Assembly: GCF_016801865.2 (NCBI RefSeq)
Contig: NC_068938.1
Coordinates: 29,958,240 to 30,022,239, forward strand
From: Culex pipiens pallens
Taxonomy: Eukaryota; Arthropoda; Insecta; Diptera; Culicidae
Direction of reading: 5' to 3'
DNA length: 64,000 nt
The notes below the pieces were generated by a model. It worked only from the letters and a program-made list of their open reading frames with translations, had not been told where the DNA came from and did no database searches. The position numbers and the translations under genes are program-made. How positions within the stretch are numbered: the stretch's first letter is position 1; the number at the start of each line of letters is the position of its first letter. Positions 45,077 to 56,537 of this stretch are shown one piece after another.

Positions 45077-46157
45077 TTGAGCAACTCTCTACGAAATCGG
45101 CCTATTTCGACCATTTTTTTGTATTTTTTTATTTGGCTCAAACTTTGTGGGGGCCTTTCCTATGACCAAATAAACTTTTTTGTGTCATTGGTTCACCCAT
45201 ACAAGTCTCCATACAATTTTGGCTGCTGTCCATACAAAAATGGTACGTAAATATTCAAACAGCTGTAAATTTTGCGTGAATTTCCTGATCAATTTGGTGT
45301 CTTCGGCAAAGTTGTAGGTATTGTTGAGGACTATTGAGATAAAAATAGGTACACGGAAAAAAATGCAGATTTTTTAAACAACTTTTTTTTCATTAAAGCT
45401 CAATTTCCCAAAGTATGTGCGGCTGTATCTCAGCAACCAGAGGTCCAATATGAAATGTCTCTTAGACAATTTTATAGCAAATTTTCTGAACTTTAAAAAA
45501 ATATTTTTAGAAATGGTCACTCATGGTCACTATTTTCAAAAATCGAAAAACTGCAAATATTTCGCTTAAATCAAACTTTCAGTGGCTATATCTTGAAAAC
45601 AGAGCCCTTTATCAAAAAATCTGTAAAGTACTTTTCGATTGGAATTCAATTTTACATAAAAAAAATTACGTCAAATTAGTTTTTGCATGAAATTTCGATA
45701 TTTTCCAAAAATCATAGCTCGGCGCCAGATTTTTTACCATGTTTCTCTATGGCTCAAAAGTTGCAGGTTTTTGTCCCCTTAAATACATCAAATAAAATCT
45801 CGAAAATCAAAAAAAAAATACATATTTTGGGAAAATGAGTTTTTGTGATAAAAAGTTGATTAAAAAATCAGCATTTTTTTTTCTGTGTACCTTTTTTTTC
45901 TCAATCGACCTCAACAATACCTACAACTTTGCCAAAGACACCAAATTGATCAGAAAATTCACTCAAAAGTTACAATTATTTGAATATTTACGTACCATTT
46001 TTGTATGGACAGCAGCCAAAATTGTATGGAGACTTGTATGGGTGAACCAATGACACAAAAAAGCTTCTTTGGTCATAGGGAAGGCCCCCACAAAGTTTGA
46101 GCCAAATCAAAAAATACAAATAAAATCCATTTCCGGTTTTGGTAGAGAGTTGCTCAA
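45077..46157. mobile_element. Family B element, copy B2, complete
   Basis: Ends TTGAGCAACTCTCTAC and GTAGAGAGTTGCTCAA are perfect 16-bp inverted repeats. The arms pair for about 330 bp: ACCCATACAAGTCTCCATAC with GTATGGAGACTTGTATGGGT and CTTCGGCAAAGTTGTAGGTA with TACCTACAACTTTGCCAAAG. The interior (about 45420-45820) is not symmetrical and matches the interior of B1. Family B shares arm motifs with family A, so the two are sister families. Confidence 0.88.
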
Positions 46158-46765
46158 TTTTTGGTTTATAAGTTTCATGAATATTTGAAATAAATAACTG
46201 TTTCTACAACATTAATGTTACGTCGTTGACTAAATGTATAGATTTTGGATAGAACTAGTTTTCAAAACAATGCTCAAAAATAGACTACAATATTTTCATA
46301 AGAGTCTGGCATACTCGGCCTTATGTCTGAACAAATCGCAAAAAATCACATTTGCCCGTAAAATGCATTTAAAATGGAAAAGTATGACTGTAAACTTTAG
46401 GACAAATGATTCACCCGAAATGTTGTAGTTGAATGGTCATACTTGAAGCCTGTGTACGGGGTTTTGCTTTGTTTGGTTTCACGCCAAAATGTGCCATTTT
46501 CAAAACATAGCAATTTGAAAATAGGCTCGAAATTTCTTAAACATTGTTGTAACTCCCTAAAACATTTAGCTGTCTTCGGCAAAAATGTGTGATTTCATGT
46601 ACAACTCTTCAGAACATAGTAGGCCGATACAATGGTAACCTTTTGAGTTATCACCAAAAAAGTTCTTTTTTCGTCCATTTTTGCAAAAATGGCGTTTGTC
46701 GCATGTAGATCACATGTGCAGACAAACTCTTAGATAAACTTTCATCAAATTTTCCCCTCTACAAC
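46158..46765. other. AT-rich sequence, nothing recognised
   Basis: No supported feature; small frames on both strands at 46234-46582 have no domain. Confidence 0.45.
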
Positions 46766-46992
46766 ACAGAAAAAAAAAGTTGAATTTTGGAATGTTGAAA
46801 ATTTGGTAGGTTGAATATTACCTCTTTATTTGTGTAATATTACATAAAAGATGTGTAAAAATGTGAACCTGATGAATATTCATCAAAAACTGATGAAAAT
46901 TCATCATTTTCTGTGTTAAAATTTATCATTTATTTTGCCACAAAATCTGTCACCATTTCCTGATGAATATTACCATCATTTTTTTTCTGTGA
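46766..46992. mobile_element. MITE with ACACAGAAAAAAA ends
   Basis: ACACAGAAAAAAAAAGTTGA at the left and ATCATTTTTTTTCTGTGAA at the right form an imperfect inverted repeat. The interior is dense in TGATGAATATTCATCA-type palindromes (46875-46970). Confidence 0.6.
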
Positions 46993-47500
46993 ATTTTGCC
47001 GAAAAAACCAAAGCCTTAAAACTTAGACCAACAAAGCTAGATTTTGCTTGACACCCTGGACGGTCGTCATCCTGTATCCCGGATAAACGAAAACTATATC
47101 GATTGTAGTGAGGAACTTAAAAAAAAACCTTATGAGATATGGTCACCATTTGTCATTATGTTATTTGGCGGAACTTGCTGACTATTTGTCAAATGGTTAC
47201 CATACGTAATAGAGTTATTTTGATGTTTATAATGGTCCACAATTTTCTTAAGACATATGTCAGTAACGACAAAAGATAGCCCTTATCAAGTGCAACAACT
47301 CTTGGACGTCAAGTCACTGAATTTTTGTCATTCCGAACACACTGTGCCACTGTGCGGGGGTTGATTGTCTGTCACAATACAAATCTGAAACATAATTTGA
47401 ATAGGGCTCAAAATTGGAATAAGGCGCAATCTGATTTCTCAAATTATTTACAGGAAGTGCTGAAAAGTTGTATGCAGAATTAGGGTGGTTTGTAGCAGTT
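46993..47500. other. Spacer upstream of the LINE fragment
   Basis: A minus-strand frame (47314-47538) overlaps the start of the LINE fragment but has no recognised domain. Confidence 0.4.
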
Positions 47501-47501
47501 G

Positions 47502-48173
47502 CATACATGTCAGAAATCACTTTTTGCTGATGATACAAGCATCTCCGCCAAAGGTAGAAGCCTTCGTGTCATCACAAGAAGATTACAAAAAAGCTTGGAT
47601 ATTTTCAATTCTTATTTGAAAGAATGAAAAATTACTCCAAATGCTGCAAAAACTCAACTTATTTTTTTCCATCATAAACCAAGGGCTGATTTTCTTAAAC
47701 CAAAAAGTCATCACATTATAAAGATGAATGAGGTAAATCTAAAGTGGGAGGATCTAGTGAAATATCTTGGACTTGCTTTTAACAAAAACCTTACTTACAA
47801 GGATCACATTGAAAGTATACAGGTTAAATGTAACAAATATATAAAATGTTTGTATCCACTTATAAACAGGAATTCTAGACTTTGTCTCAAGAATAAACTG
47901 TTAATTTATAAACAAATTTTCAAACCTGCCATGCTTTATGCTGTGCCGATCTGGACAAGCTGTTGCTTAACCAGGAAGAAAAAACTTCAGAGGATTCAGA
48001 ACAAAATTCTGAAAATGATTCTGAAACTTCCTCCCTGGTTCAGCACCAGTGAACTTCATCAATTAGCCGAAGTTTACACTTTGGATGTTATGTCCAATAA
48101 GATAATTGATGCATTTCGACAAAAATCATTGCAGTCTTCAGCTGCATTGATCCGCTCTTTATATAGTTTATAA
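47502..48173 (+). pseudogene. Reverse transcriptase C-terminal fragment of a Juan-like non-LTR retrotransposon
   Basis: The fragment encodes the end of a non-LTR reverse transcriptase. The catalytic FADD box appears as KSLFADDTSISAKG at about 47514-47555, in the same frame as the long downstream stretch. Downstream motifs KYLGLAFNKNLTYKDHIE, KLLIYKQIFKPAMLYAVPIW and LKLPPWFSTSELHQLAEV are the thumb and C-terminal region of Jockey-clade elements and closely resemble the mosquito Juan family. An in-frame TGA at 47625-47627 replaces a codon that is tryptophan in relatives I know. The endonuclease, gag-like ORF and fingers are absent, so the copy is 5' truncated and dead. The frame ends with TAA at 48173, followed by a 3' untranslated region and an A-rich tail. 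Confidence 0.9.
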
Positions 48174-48476
48174 GTTAGTTTTAAGGTATCCCTTTTCCTT
48201 TTTGTACATGTAGGACCTCCTACATTTGAAATCACTGAATAGCGAAAGCTACAATATTTCATGAATAAATGAAAGTTGCTAGTATTTAAAATTGAGGTGA
48301 AAAGTCATCGATTGTGATTGGACACTCAATAATATTTTAACTGAATGAATGTGCATAGTCTAAAGTTTCATACAATATACACGAGACAAATACCGAGCTA
48401 GTACAAAGTATGAGAAAGACCATTCGGTCTTCTATTAAAACTTTGAAAAAAAAAAAAAAAATAATAATAATAAAAA
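48174..48476 (+). mobile_element. 3' untranslated region and A-rich tail of the Juan-like element
   Basis: About 270 bp separate the stop codon from an A run at 48447-48462 and an AAT repeat to 48476. The words GAATAGCGAAAGCTAC and TATTTAAAATTGAGGTGAAA recur in the split copy at 41048-42376. Confidence 0.85.
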
Positions 48477-48734
48477 CTGGTAATTCTTGTACGGTGTTAT
48501 CAAGTCGACTGTTTATTTTTGTTTAATTTTAATGAATAGGAAAACTTCTTCAGGAGTCAAACTGAGAGTTGTATGCTCTCGATCTAACTCTTGCTTTATT
48601 CTCTTAGTACTCTTACTGTACCTTTTAACTCCCATTTATTTTATTTTTCTTCTCGGATGGTACTGCGTTGCTATGTGTGCTTGGTACGAATTTTCACCAG
48701 TAAGTGTGGAATTCCGTTATTCATCGAAGCTTAA
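48477..48734. other. Spacer
   Basis: A plus-strand frame (48487-48762) reads as hydrophobic but has no recognised domain and runs into a repeat. Confidence 0.4.
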
Positions 48735-49252
48735 GCACGGCGTGTTTTCTGAGCAACCTTAATCTAATCTAATCTAATCTAATCTAATCTAATCTAATCA
48801 GACCCTAGCGCAGCCAATCTTTCGAAGGGATCCTGGAGAGTGCCTTAGGTTAGATGACGCCTAGCACTCTTCTTGTCATTTATTAACATTTGTAGTGCGC
48901 CATTGCATCGAAATGCATTGACACATCACAAGCGTTAAACCGGCCAGGCCTACTGCGTAAAGCCGTATCGCAGAGATGACTCGTAATTGGGTTGAGTTTG
49001 AGCACTGAGTGTTCGAACAACAACACAATTCTGAATCGACAGGGGAGGAAGAAACGTGGGGACACACCACCATACGCTCCGAGATTTGGTTGTATTCGTT
49101 GGGAGCACCATGCTAAGAAGGTTTGGTACTCCGGGACCCTCTGGGATGGGACATTGTATTTCCACGAATGCCCTGGACACTATTTGCCGTGGTTATAGCG
49201 CCACAACTCGCTCTCTGTAACAGTATTCCTAATTCCAGTCCAAGCTCACCAA

Positions 49253-49326
49253 GTCGTCATGGCCTAGTGGTTAGCATTTTTGCTTACCAATCCAAAGGAC
49301 GGGGGATCGAACCCCGCCTCGAGCGA
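49253..49326 (+). repeat. Second tRNA-like block, inverted inside the SINE
   Basis: On the plus strand the box A word TGGCCTAGTGGTTAGC and a canonical T arm CGGGGGATCGAACCCCG (seven-base loop) are visible, but the anticodon arm pairs poorly. It faces against the tRNA-like head of the host SINE. It could be an older SINE insertion or part of a composite SINE design. Confidence 0.65.
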
Positions 49327-49385
49327 CTTTGGTTTTTCGTTCATATTCATAATTTCAAATTTATGTGTTCTTAACTTTCTCGTTG

Positions 49386-49460
49386 GGAGCAGATGGGCAT
49401 CGAACCCAGAACCATTCGCTTACAAAGCGAACACCGTAACCAGTCAGCCACGGCCGCTCC
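49386..49460 (-). repeat. tRNA-Thr-like SINE head (anticodon TGT)
   Basis: Minus-strand sequence starts GGAGCGG and ends CTGCTCC, which pair over seven bases including one G-T. The anticodon loop is TTTGTAA. It is part of the SINE, so it is the SINE's polymerase III promoter region and not an independent tRNA gene. Confidence 0.75.
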
Positions 49461-51001
49461 ACGTGTTTTCTGAGCAACCTTAAGGAGAAAAAATAGTCAT
49501 CGCTACTTTCAAAAGTGTCTTGTAGGAAATTTTCTCAGCGTTCCAATGCTTCTAAGAGCGAAATGTTTCATCGGGAAATTTCTGAGATATCTATATTTTA
49601 AGTTTTTTGTTTTTAATTTCTTTATTATTCATTGGAAACTTTATAGTAACAGTTCAGAAACTTGTCAAATGATGAGTTTCATGTGTTATTTACTCATCAA
49701 AATGTGCAAAATTTGACAAGAAATAACTTTGTAGAAGGTTGCAATCCGCTAAACATTTTAAAAATGAAGCTTTAATCGAATTTTTGAAGATATGGGATTT
49801 ATTCAGAAATTCGTAAAAAATATGATTTTCACAAGAACAAATAGATTATCACATAATTTTTGTGTACAAATAACACCGGTCTGCTCTGATTCAGCTTGGA
49901 ATTAGCTGATAGAACCGAAATATTTGCCGTTTGCGGTTTATAGGGTATTACTAGATTTTGTATGAATAAATATTATATTTCTCTAACCAAACATTAACCA
50001 GTTGCATGGATACAAAACATGTTTAATACTCGAAATTGAACTGCAAACTACTCTTGCAAGCTTTAGGAGAAATACTTTCCATGTGTATGAAATGATTGTT
50101 TTAGTTTTTTTTGTATTAAATGATCAAGGATATTTTAGTAATCTTATAAATCTCATCGTTTTTTAAATGTTTTTTATCATACCTTAATTTTTGTTTAAAT
50201 TGTTTGGAAAGGAAGTTTCTGTTTGATTTTTTTTGTTAAAATAATATTTAATTTTTGCTAAAACAAAAAAAAGTTTGGGACGGTGTTTTTAGCATTCTAA
50301 GTTCAAAGACTCGAGTTTTGATGGTACTTTTAAGTGCATTTACAACAGTAAACATTTTATAAAATTTTATCTTTATTTTATACTCATGAAAATATGACTT
50401 TTGAAGCTTGCAACAGTAAAATGTAGTACTTTATTGATTTTAAATCATATTTGTATTTATGCACCTAGTTAATGGTTGCTTAAGAAAATATAAATTTAAT
50501 TCACTAAAATTCAATAATACCTACCAAAGTTTCGGTTCAACAAACTAAATCAGAGCAGACACGTGATATTTGTATACAAAAAAAATGTTACTATCTAATA
50601 ATTCTTGTAAAAAATATATTTTATCACTGTTTTATGTTTTTAATTTCTGAATGAATCCCATACATTCAAAAACTCAGATAAAACATAATTTTCAAAATGT
50701 AAAGCGGTTTGTAACCTTCAACATAGTAGTTTCTTGTCTAATTTTGCACATTTTGATGAGTAAATGACACATCAAACTCATCATTTGACAAGTTTTCTGA
50801 ACTTTTAGTATAAAGTTTCCAATAAATAATATAGGAATTTAAAACAAAAAACTTAAAATATAGATATCTCAGAAATTTCCCGATGAAACATTTCGCTCTT
50901 AGAAGCATTGGAATGCTGAGAAAATTTCCTAGAAGACACATTTGAAAGTAGCAATGACTATTTTTTTCCTGAAAAGTTTGTTCTAGAAAACACGCCGTGT
51001 A

Positions 51002-51950
51002 AGCCGATTGTTATAATTCAAACATATCAATCCGGTCAGATAACTTCCATGAACCGTTCGAACGGCTCTGAACCTCATTAAAATTCACTCAGTGCTCCTG
51101 AACCCATGCACGGATGCCCTTTTTCCTCAGCACGAAGATCAACAGGTTGCCAGCCCTTCGATCAGACCATAATTTTAATATTCCTCTATCGGAAAACCGA
51201 ACTCTGATTTCATTTCACTTGCAGCATTCCCAAACCCGAACCACAAATCGTTAAATGCAGAAGCATTTGAAAATTTGATTTTTATTGCTCCGGCAGTCAA
51301 TAAAATTGTCCCGCGTAAAACAAACTAGAAGAATTTCATCCGGCGCGGTACTTGTGAGTCAATAAAACCAATTTTGGACCTTGTCCTCTACTCCCTCTCC
51401 TGGGGGGCCACGTGGCCTCCACCCACAACCACAACCAGGGTCATAAAAATATAACGAAGGCATATCAATAAACACGTCATGTATTTCTTGCATCGTTTTT
51501 TTCTTTTTGTTCTGTCCCAAAAAGGCCTGCCCCTGGATATAGATTACCGGGGGGTGATAGATCTAAAGAGGGGTAATAAAAACGGTTGAAACTAGAGAAC
51601 TGCCTCTTGTTGTTGGTCATAATCTTCCGGCCCAGAACCGTGGGTGACAACCGACGCGCTTCAGGGACTTCTGGATTTTGGGGCAGATAATCCGTAATAG
51701 TCTCTCCGCGGTTGACGACGTTCTGAAGAAGCTGATGAAATTTAAACTTGTTTTTATGAGGCTTTAATAGGGCGAGGCACCCGAAACGACTTCCAGCGAA
51801 ACACGGGTGTTCGGGGTGGATTAGCGGGGCATAAAAATGGACTTGTTGGCATGTCGATGGATGGAATGCTGCTAGCTGTGATTTTTCCGGAGGAATGCAT
51901 TATTGATCTGGAAATTGATTGGAATGTTGTGATGCAAAAAAAAAGGTTTG
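51002..51950. other. Higher-GC single-copy island
   Basis: Single-copy in the window, moderate GC, no open frame of note. Probably intergenic or intronic, with possible regulatory content. Confidence 0.35.
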
Positions 51951-52194
51951 CTTAAGGGTGCACAGCAGCCAAGGAAGTTGTTGTCTTCTTATTCCAAATT
52001 TGTCAAACTTACGGACCCAATCCTGCAAGTATCTGATTATAAAAATAGTCAAACTTTGTTGTGAATAATTTTGAAGACAGTATCTTAGGGGATGAATAAA
52101 AAATCATATCGATAGTTCCCGTAGTTTTGAAGATACTAAAATGTCTATGACAGAAATCTGGGTGCAAAAGCTATGGTTGATGTGTACCGTTAAA
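51951..52194. mobile_element. MITE with CTTAAGGGTGCACA ends, copy 2
   Basis: Left end CTTAAGGGTGCACAGCAGCC, right end ATGTGTACCGTTAAAGG. It is the inverted relative of 34663-34906 and about the same length. The target site appears to overlap a TTAA-type word but is not resolved. Confidence 0.78.
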
Positions 52195-52469
52195 GGAACA
52201 ACTCGTCTCGTTGTATTCACTGCCTTTCAAGTGTTTTTTTTTATTTCATTGGAATTACCGTTAAACTCATCAAATATTAAAACGGTGGTATCAAAACGCA
52301 ACCATAGCCATTATGTCAATAATTTAAAAAAAGTGAAGTAATATTTTATCGATTTCTCTTGGCGTTTCTTTAGAATACACTGACATGTGCTGAAATCTTG
52401 TTGGTCGGTGTTATTGGATGTTAAAAATGATAATAATTTGAAAAACGACGAAAACGAAGTTGACTTTAA
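52195..52469. other. Spacer
   Basis: No supported feature. Confidence 0.45.
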
Positions 52470-52690
52470 AGCTGTCGGCCACCATTGCTAGTACCAACCA
52501 CTAGTGTCTTCCTTTTTATCTACAAGGACTTCGCCGCCCAGGGCTCCTAAGTGTATGAAAGTATGGCACGGAGCGACGGCGCCGAATACCCATATTTACA
52601 CAAATGATTTTAGATCGCCCGCCGTGGGATTCGAACCGGCGACCTCTGGATTGTGATCCAGTGCGCGGTCCGATTGATCCACACGGGCGG
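52470..52690 (-). mobile_element. tRNA-related SINE
   Basis: The minus strand begins with CGCCCGTGTGGATCAATCGG (52689 downward) and has a box B word GGTTCGAATCCC and an anticodon-arm-like CTGGATCACAATCCAG with a six-base loop. The outer bases CGCCCG and CGGGCG pair. A loop of six makes a functional tRNA unlikely. The body runs left to about 52470, where GGTACTAGCAATGG-type sequence may be its end; no target duplication was found. Confidence 0.7.
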
Positions 52691-54640
52691 GACAAATACA
52701 CCTCTACTATTTTTGTTATTCAAGACTCTTTATTAGCGTTCTATTTCTTTTTTTCATGCAATAAAACCTTGAAAATAAGTTTGAATTTTGATTCTTTCCA
52801 AAAATAACAAAAAACCACTGATTTGAAGCAAATCCATTAAATCCATTCGAACAACCATTTATCAGCTCTCTATCCAGTGATCTTTATCACCTAATGTATT
52901 TATCTGTTTGCTCCTTTGCGGGCTGAACCCAATCCGTGACCGGGAGCCAACAACTCGTCCGTAATAGGCCTATCTTCCGCATAAGCCCACACGTGCATTG
53001 AATCGGACCAAAGCCGTTGAAAATGAACGGGGCGCACTAGGAGTGATTGATGTTCGGGCTGATTGATGGATTGATACGACCTCGGATGATAGTCGGAGAC
53101 GGCGAGGGAAGAAGTGCCCACACCGTACCACTATATTAGAGCCCAATAAACGCAAACATAATGAGATGGGCCGATAATCTGTTGCACGGGACGCAGTCAC
53201 CGATTTAGAGGACCATAGACAAATAGATTTAAAGTTTGTATAAATTTGAATTGTCTCTAAATTTATTGTTTAAAGAACAATTTCATTCATATAATCACGA
53301 AACACAAAGAAGCTTCTATCAGTTTCCTTGTCTGTGATTAAGAACCAAGCATTCAAAGGATTATACTGGAATGATAGAAGAAGGGAGAGGTGGGTTATTA
53401 GTGACAGTCTGCCAGTTCGAAGAGATATTCATCAATCGGCGCGTGGTAGCGGAGTATGAATGGAATTAGTTCTGGGAAAATCTGGTGGGCTGACCTTTGC
53501 TTCGGGAAGCAGACCAAAGTCATTTCGGTGGTTTCAAATCGTGCGGGAGACTTGAATCCGAGCTAGTAAATAGAACATTGATTTTGGAGTTCGAAGAGAA
53601 GCTGTGTTATTGTCCGTTTCTCTAGAAGGTACACACCGCGCGGCATTTCAGAATGTGTCGCAGACACTGTTGCCAGCGATTTTCTGCACTTTTGGTGCAA
53701 TAAAAAACATACTCGGGAACAATGCCATACAATTCGAAGAAGAAGATCAACAAAAACAAAACGCGCAGTATGGGATTTGACAGCGCGCATTTGCCGAAAG
53801 TGCGGCGCGTCGTTTCGAGGCTGGTATGCCGCGTGTCTTTTTCGGGAATACGCGCAATATCGATGTCAAATGAAGATGTGTTTGAAAAAAGTTTTTTTCA
53901 GTCTGAATAACTTGATGTTTTTCAGCTAGAATTTTTCTAACATTAGTTTGCTAACCGCGAGTTCTACAACTTGAATTTTTAAACTGACTTTTTTCCTTCT
54001 AGTATACATGCATAAAATCCACCAAAAATAATTATCTGTCCAGAATCTCATGCTGTCATTGCAATTTCCCTTGATTGAAGATGGGCCAATATGGCAATTT
54101 GCGTGACCGAAATGGCCTCTCATTTACGTAATTTCCCCGGATCCCGGGATCCCCGGTCCAAGGTTGAGACGTCACATATTAGATGATTAATTGTCCCAAC
54201 GGCCCAGACTCCAGCCCGTGGTCACCGAATTCAATCGCGGCCATGACCTACCGCGTTACGCGTTACGTTAATGACATCCTCACATCTCGTTTAAGCCCTG
54301 GAATGGTTTGGAGAATGGTCCCCGGGGGTCGCTTTACGTCGACTTGTGTAAGCAGATTTCGATCAACCAAAATTGCGGTATTTCCCCCCTCGAAATGGTA
54401 TATGGGTGCGGGGTAAGGGCAGGATGTGGCCGATGAAATCAGAAATCAATTATGTTGATTTATGTCCTCTCGAAATGTGCATTGATATGGGTCATAAATG
54501 GGAGCCATTTAGGTGACTGAGCTGATAATTTATTGATTTGTGATGTGGTTGATTGGTTCTGTAAAATATAAATTCGAGTTCTTAGAGTGAGAATTTAGTT
54601 AAAGATCCATTTTTTTTTAAATCAGTCAATGGAAAATAAC
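52691..54640. other. Higher-GC single-copy island with a CpG-rich core
   Basis: No copy elsewhere in the window. 53640-53870 is rich in CGCG words and holds CACTGTTGCCAGCGAT at 53666, reminiscent of motifs near insect transcription starts. A 62-codon plus frame (53722-53910) begins just downstream with a very basic N-terminus (KKKINKNKTR), but no domain is recognised and no splice structure can be confirmed. Other short frames (52900-53200, 53563-53790, 54183-54416) are equally unsupported. Confidence 0.3.
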
Positions 54641-56537
54641 ACAAAAAAAAACAAAAAACAAAAAACAAAAAACAAAAAACAAAAAACAAAAAACAAAAAA
54701 CAAAAAACAAAAAACAAAAAACAAAAAACAAAAAACAAAAAACAAAAAACAAAAAACAAAAAACAAAAAACAAAAAACAAAAAACAAAAAACAAAAAACA
54801 AAAAACAAAAAACAAAAAACAAAAAACAAAAAACAAAAAACAAAAAACAAAAAACAAAAAACAAAAAACAAAAAACAAAAAACAAAAAACAAAAAACAAA
54901 AAACAAAAAACAAAAAACAAAAAACAAAAAACAAAAAACAAAAAACAAAAAACAAAAAACAAAAAACAAAAAAAAAAAAACAAAAAACAAAAAACAAAAA
55001 ACAAAAAACAAAAAACAAAAAACAAAAAACAAAAAACAAAAAACAAAAAACAAAAAACAAAAAACAAAAACAAAAAACAAAAAACAAAAAACAAAAAACA
55101 AAAAACAAAAAACAAAAAACAAAAAACAAAAAACAAAAAACAAAAAACAAAAAACAAAAAACAAAAAACAAAAAACAAAAAACAAAAAACAAAAAACAAA
55201 AAACAAAAAACAAAAAACAAAAAACAAAAAACAAAAAACAAAAAACAAAAAACAAAAAACAAAAAACAAAAAACAAAAAACAAAAAACAAAAAACAAAAA
55301 ACAAAAAACAAAAAACAAAAAACAAAAAACAAAAAACAAAAAACAAAAAACAAAAAACAAAAAACAAAAAACAAAAAACAAAAAACAAAAAACAAAAAAC
55401 AAAAAACAAAAAACAAAAAACAAAAAACAAAAAACAAAAAACAAAAAACAAAAAACAAAAAACAAAAAACAAAAAACAAAAAACAAAAAACAAAAAACAA
55501 AAAACAAAAAACAAAAAACAAAAAACAAAAAACAAAAAACAAAAAACAAAAAACAAAAAACAAAAAACAAAAAACAAAAAACAAAAAACAAAAAACAAAA
55601 AACAAAAAACAAAAAACAAAAAACAAAAAACAAAAAACAAAAAACAAAAAACAAAAAACAAAAAACAAAAAACAAAAAACAAAAAACAAAAAACAAAAAA
55701 CAAAAAACAAAAAACAAAAAACAAAAAACAAAAAACAAAAAACAAAAAACAAAAAACAAAAAACAAAAAACAAAAAACAAAAAACAAAAAACAAAAAACA
55801 AAAAACAAAAAACAAAAAACAAAAAACAAAAAACGAAAAACGAAAAACGAAAAACGAAAAACGAAAAACGAAAAACGAAAAACGAAAAACGAAAAACGAA
55901 AAACGAAAAACGAAAAACGAAAAACGAAAAACGAAAAACGAAAAACGAAAAACGAAAAACGAAAAACGAAAAACAAAAAACAAAAAACGAAAAACGAAAA
56001 ACAAAAAACAAAAAACAAAAAACAAAAAACAAAAAACAAAAAACAAAAAACAAAAAACAAAAAACAAAAAACAAAAAACAAAAAACAAAAAACAAAAAAC
56101 AAAAAACAAAAAACAAAAAACAAAAAACAAAAAACAAAAAACAAAAAACAAAAAACAAAAAACAAAAAACAAAAAACAAAAAACAAAAAACAAAAAACAA
56201 AAAACAAAAAACAAAAAACAAAAAACAAAAAACAAAAAACAAAAAACAAAAAACAAAAAACAAAAAACAAAAAACAAAAAACAAAAAACAAAAAACAAAA
56301 AACAAAAAACACAAAACAAAAAACAAAAAACAAAAAACAAAAAACAAAAAACAAAAAACAAAAAACAAAAAACAAAAAACAAAAAACAAAAAACAAAAAA
56401 CAAAAAACAAAAAACAAAAAAACAAAAAACAAAAAACAAAAAACAAAAAACAAAAAACAAAAAACAAAAAACAAAAAACAAAAAACAAAAAACAAAAAAC
56501 AAAAAACAAAAAACAAAAAACAAAAAACAAAAAACAG
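54641..56537. repeat. (CAAAAAA)n heptamer array, about 1.9 kb
   Basis: The heptamer CAAAAAA repeats about 270 times. A block of (CGAAAAA)n at 55834-56001 marks a locally amplified variant. Single irregularities include a long A run at 54969-54980, a six-base unit near 55066 and an eight-base unit near 56418. The plus strand is almost free of T and, outside the variant block, of G. Every reading frame is open on both strands, so the long apparent proteins are artefacts. Confidence 0.97.

Larger units (their letters stand above)
48763..49461 (-). mobile_element. tRNA-derived SINE with 22-bp target duplication
   Basis: The 22-bp flanks at 48741-48762 and 49462-49483 are identical (they begin CGTGTTTTCTGAGCAACC and end TTAA). 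On the minus strand the element starts with a tRNA-like head (49460-49386) whose seven-base acceptor stem pairs, with an anticodon arm TTCGCTTTGTAAGCGAA giving anticodon TGT, and a box B word GGTTCGATGCC. It ends in a GATTA pentamer tail of about eight units (48761-48800). The length of 699 bp is long for a SINE, and a second tRNA-like block in the opposite orientation lies inside it. Confidence 0.9.
48735..51001. mobile_element. Family F palindromic element, with a SINE in its left terminus
   Basis: Left end GCACGGCGTGTTTTCTGAGC and right end TTCTAGAAAACACGCCGTGT are inverted repeats. Arms pair at 49483-49760 and 50690-50980: GAAATTTCTGAGATATCTAT with ATAGATATCTCAGAAATTTC, and ACTCATCAAAATGTGCAAAA with a TTTTGCACATTTTGATGAGT word. 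A further inner pair lies at 49880-49900 (GTCTGCTCTGATT) and 50550-50563 (AATCAGAGCAGAC). Without the SINE the element is about 1.55 kb. No transposase. Confidence 0.85.

Noticed and set aside
48761..48800. Telomere-like (TAATC)n array
   Set aside because: It lies exactly at the 3' end of a SINE bounded by a target duplication, so it is the SINE tail.
52616..52690. Functional tRNA gene on the minus strand
   Set aside because: The anticodon loop has six bases and the T stem pairs poorly; it is continuous with a SINE body.
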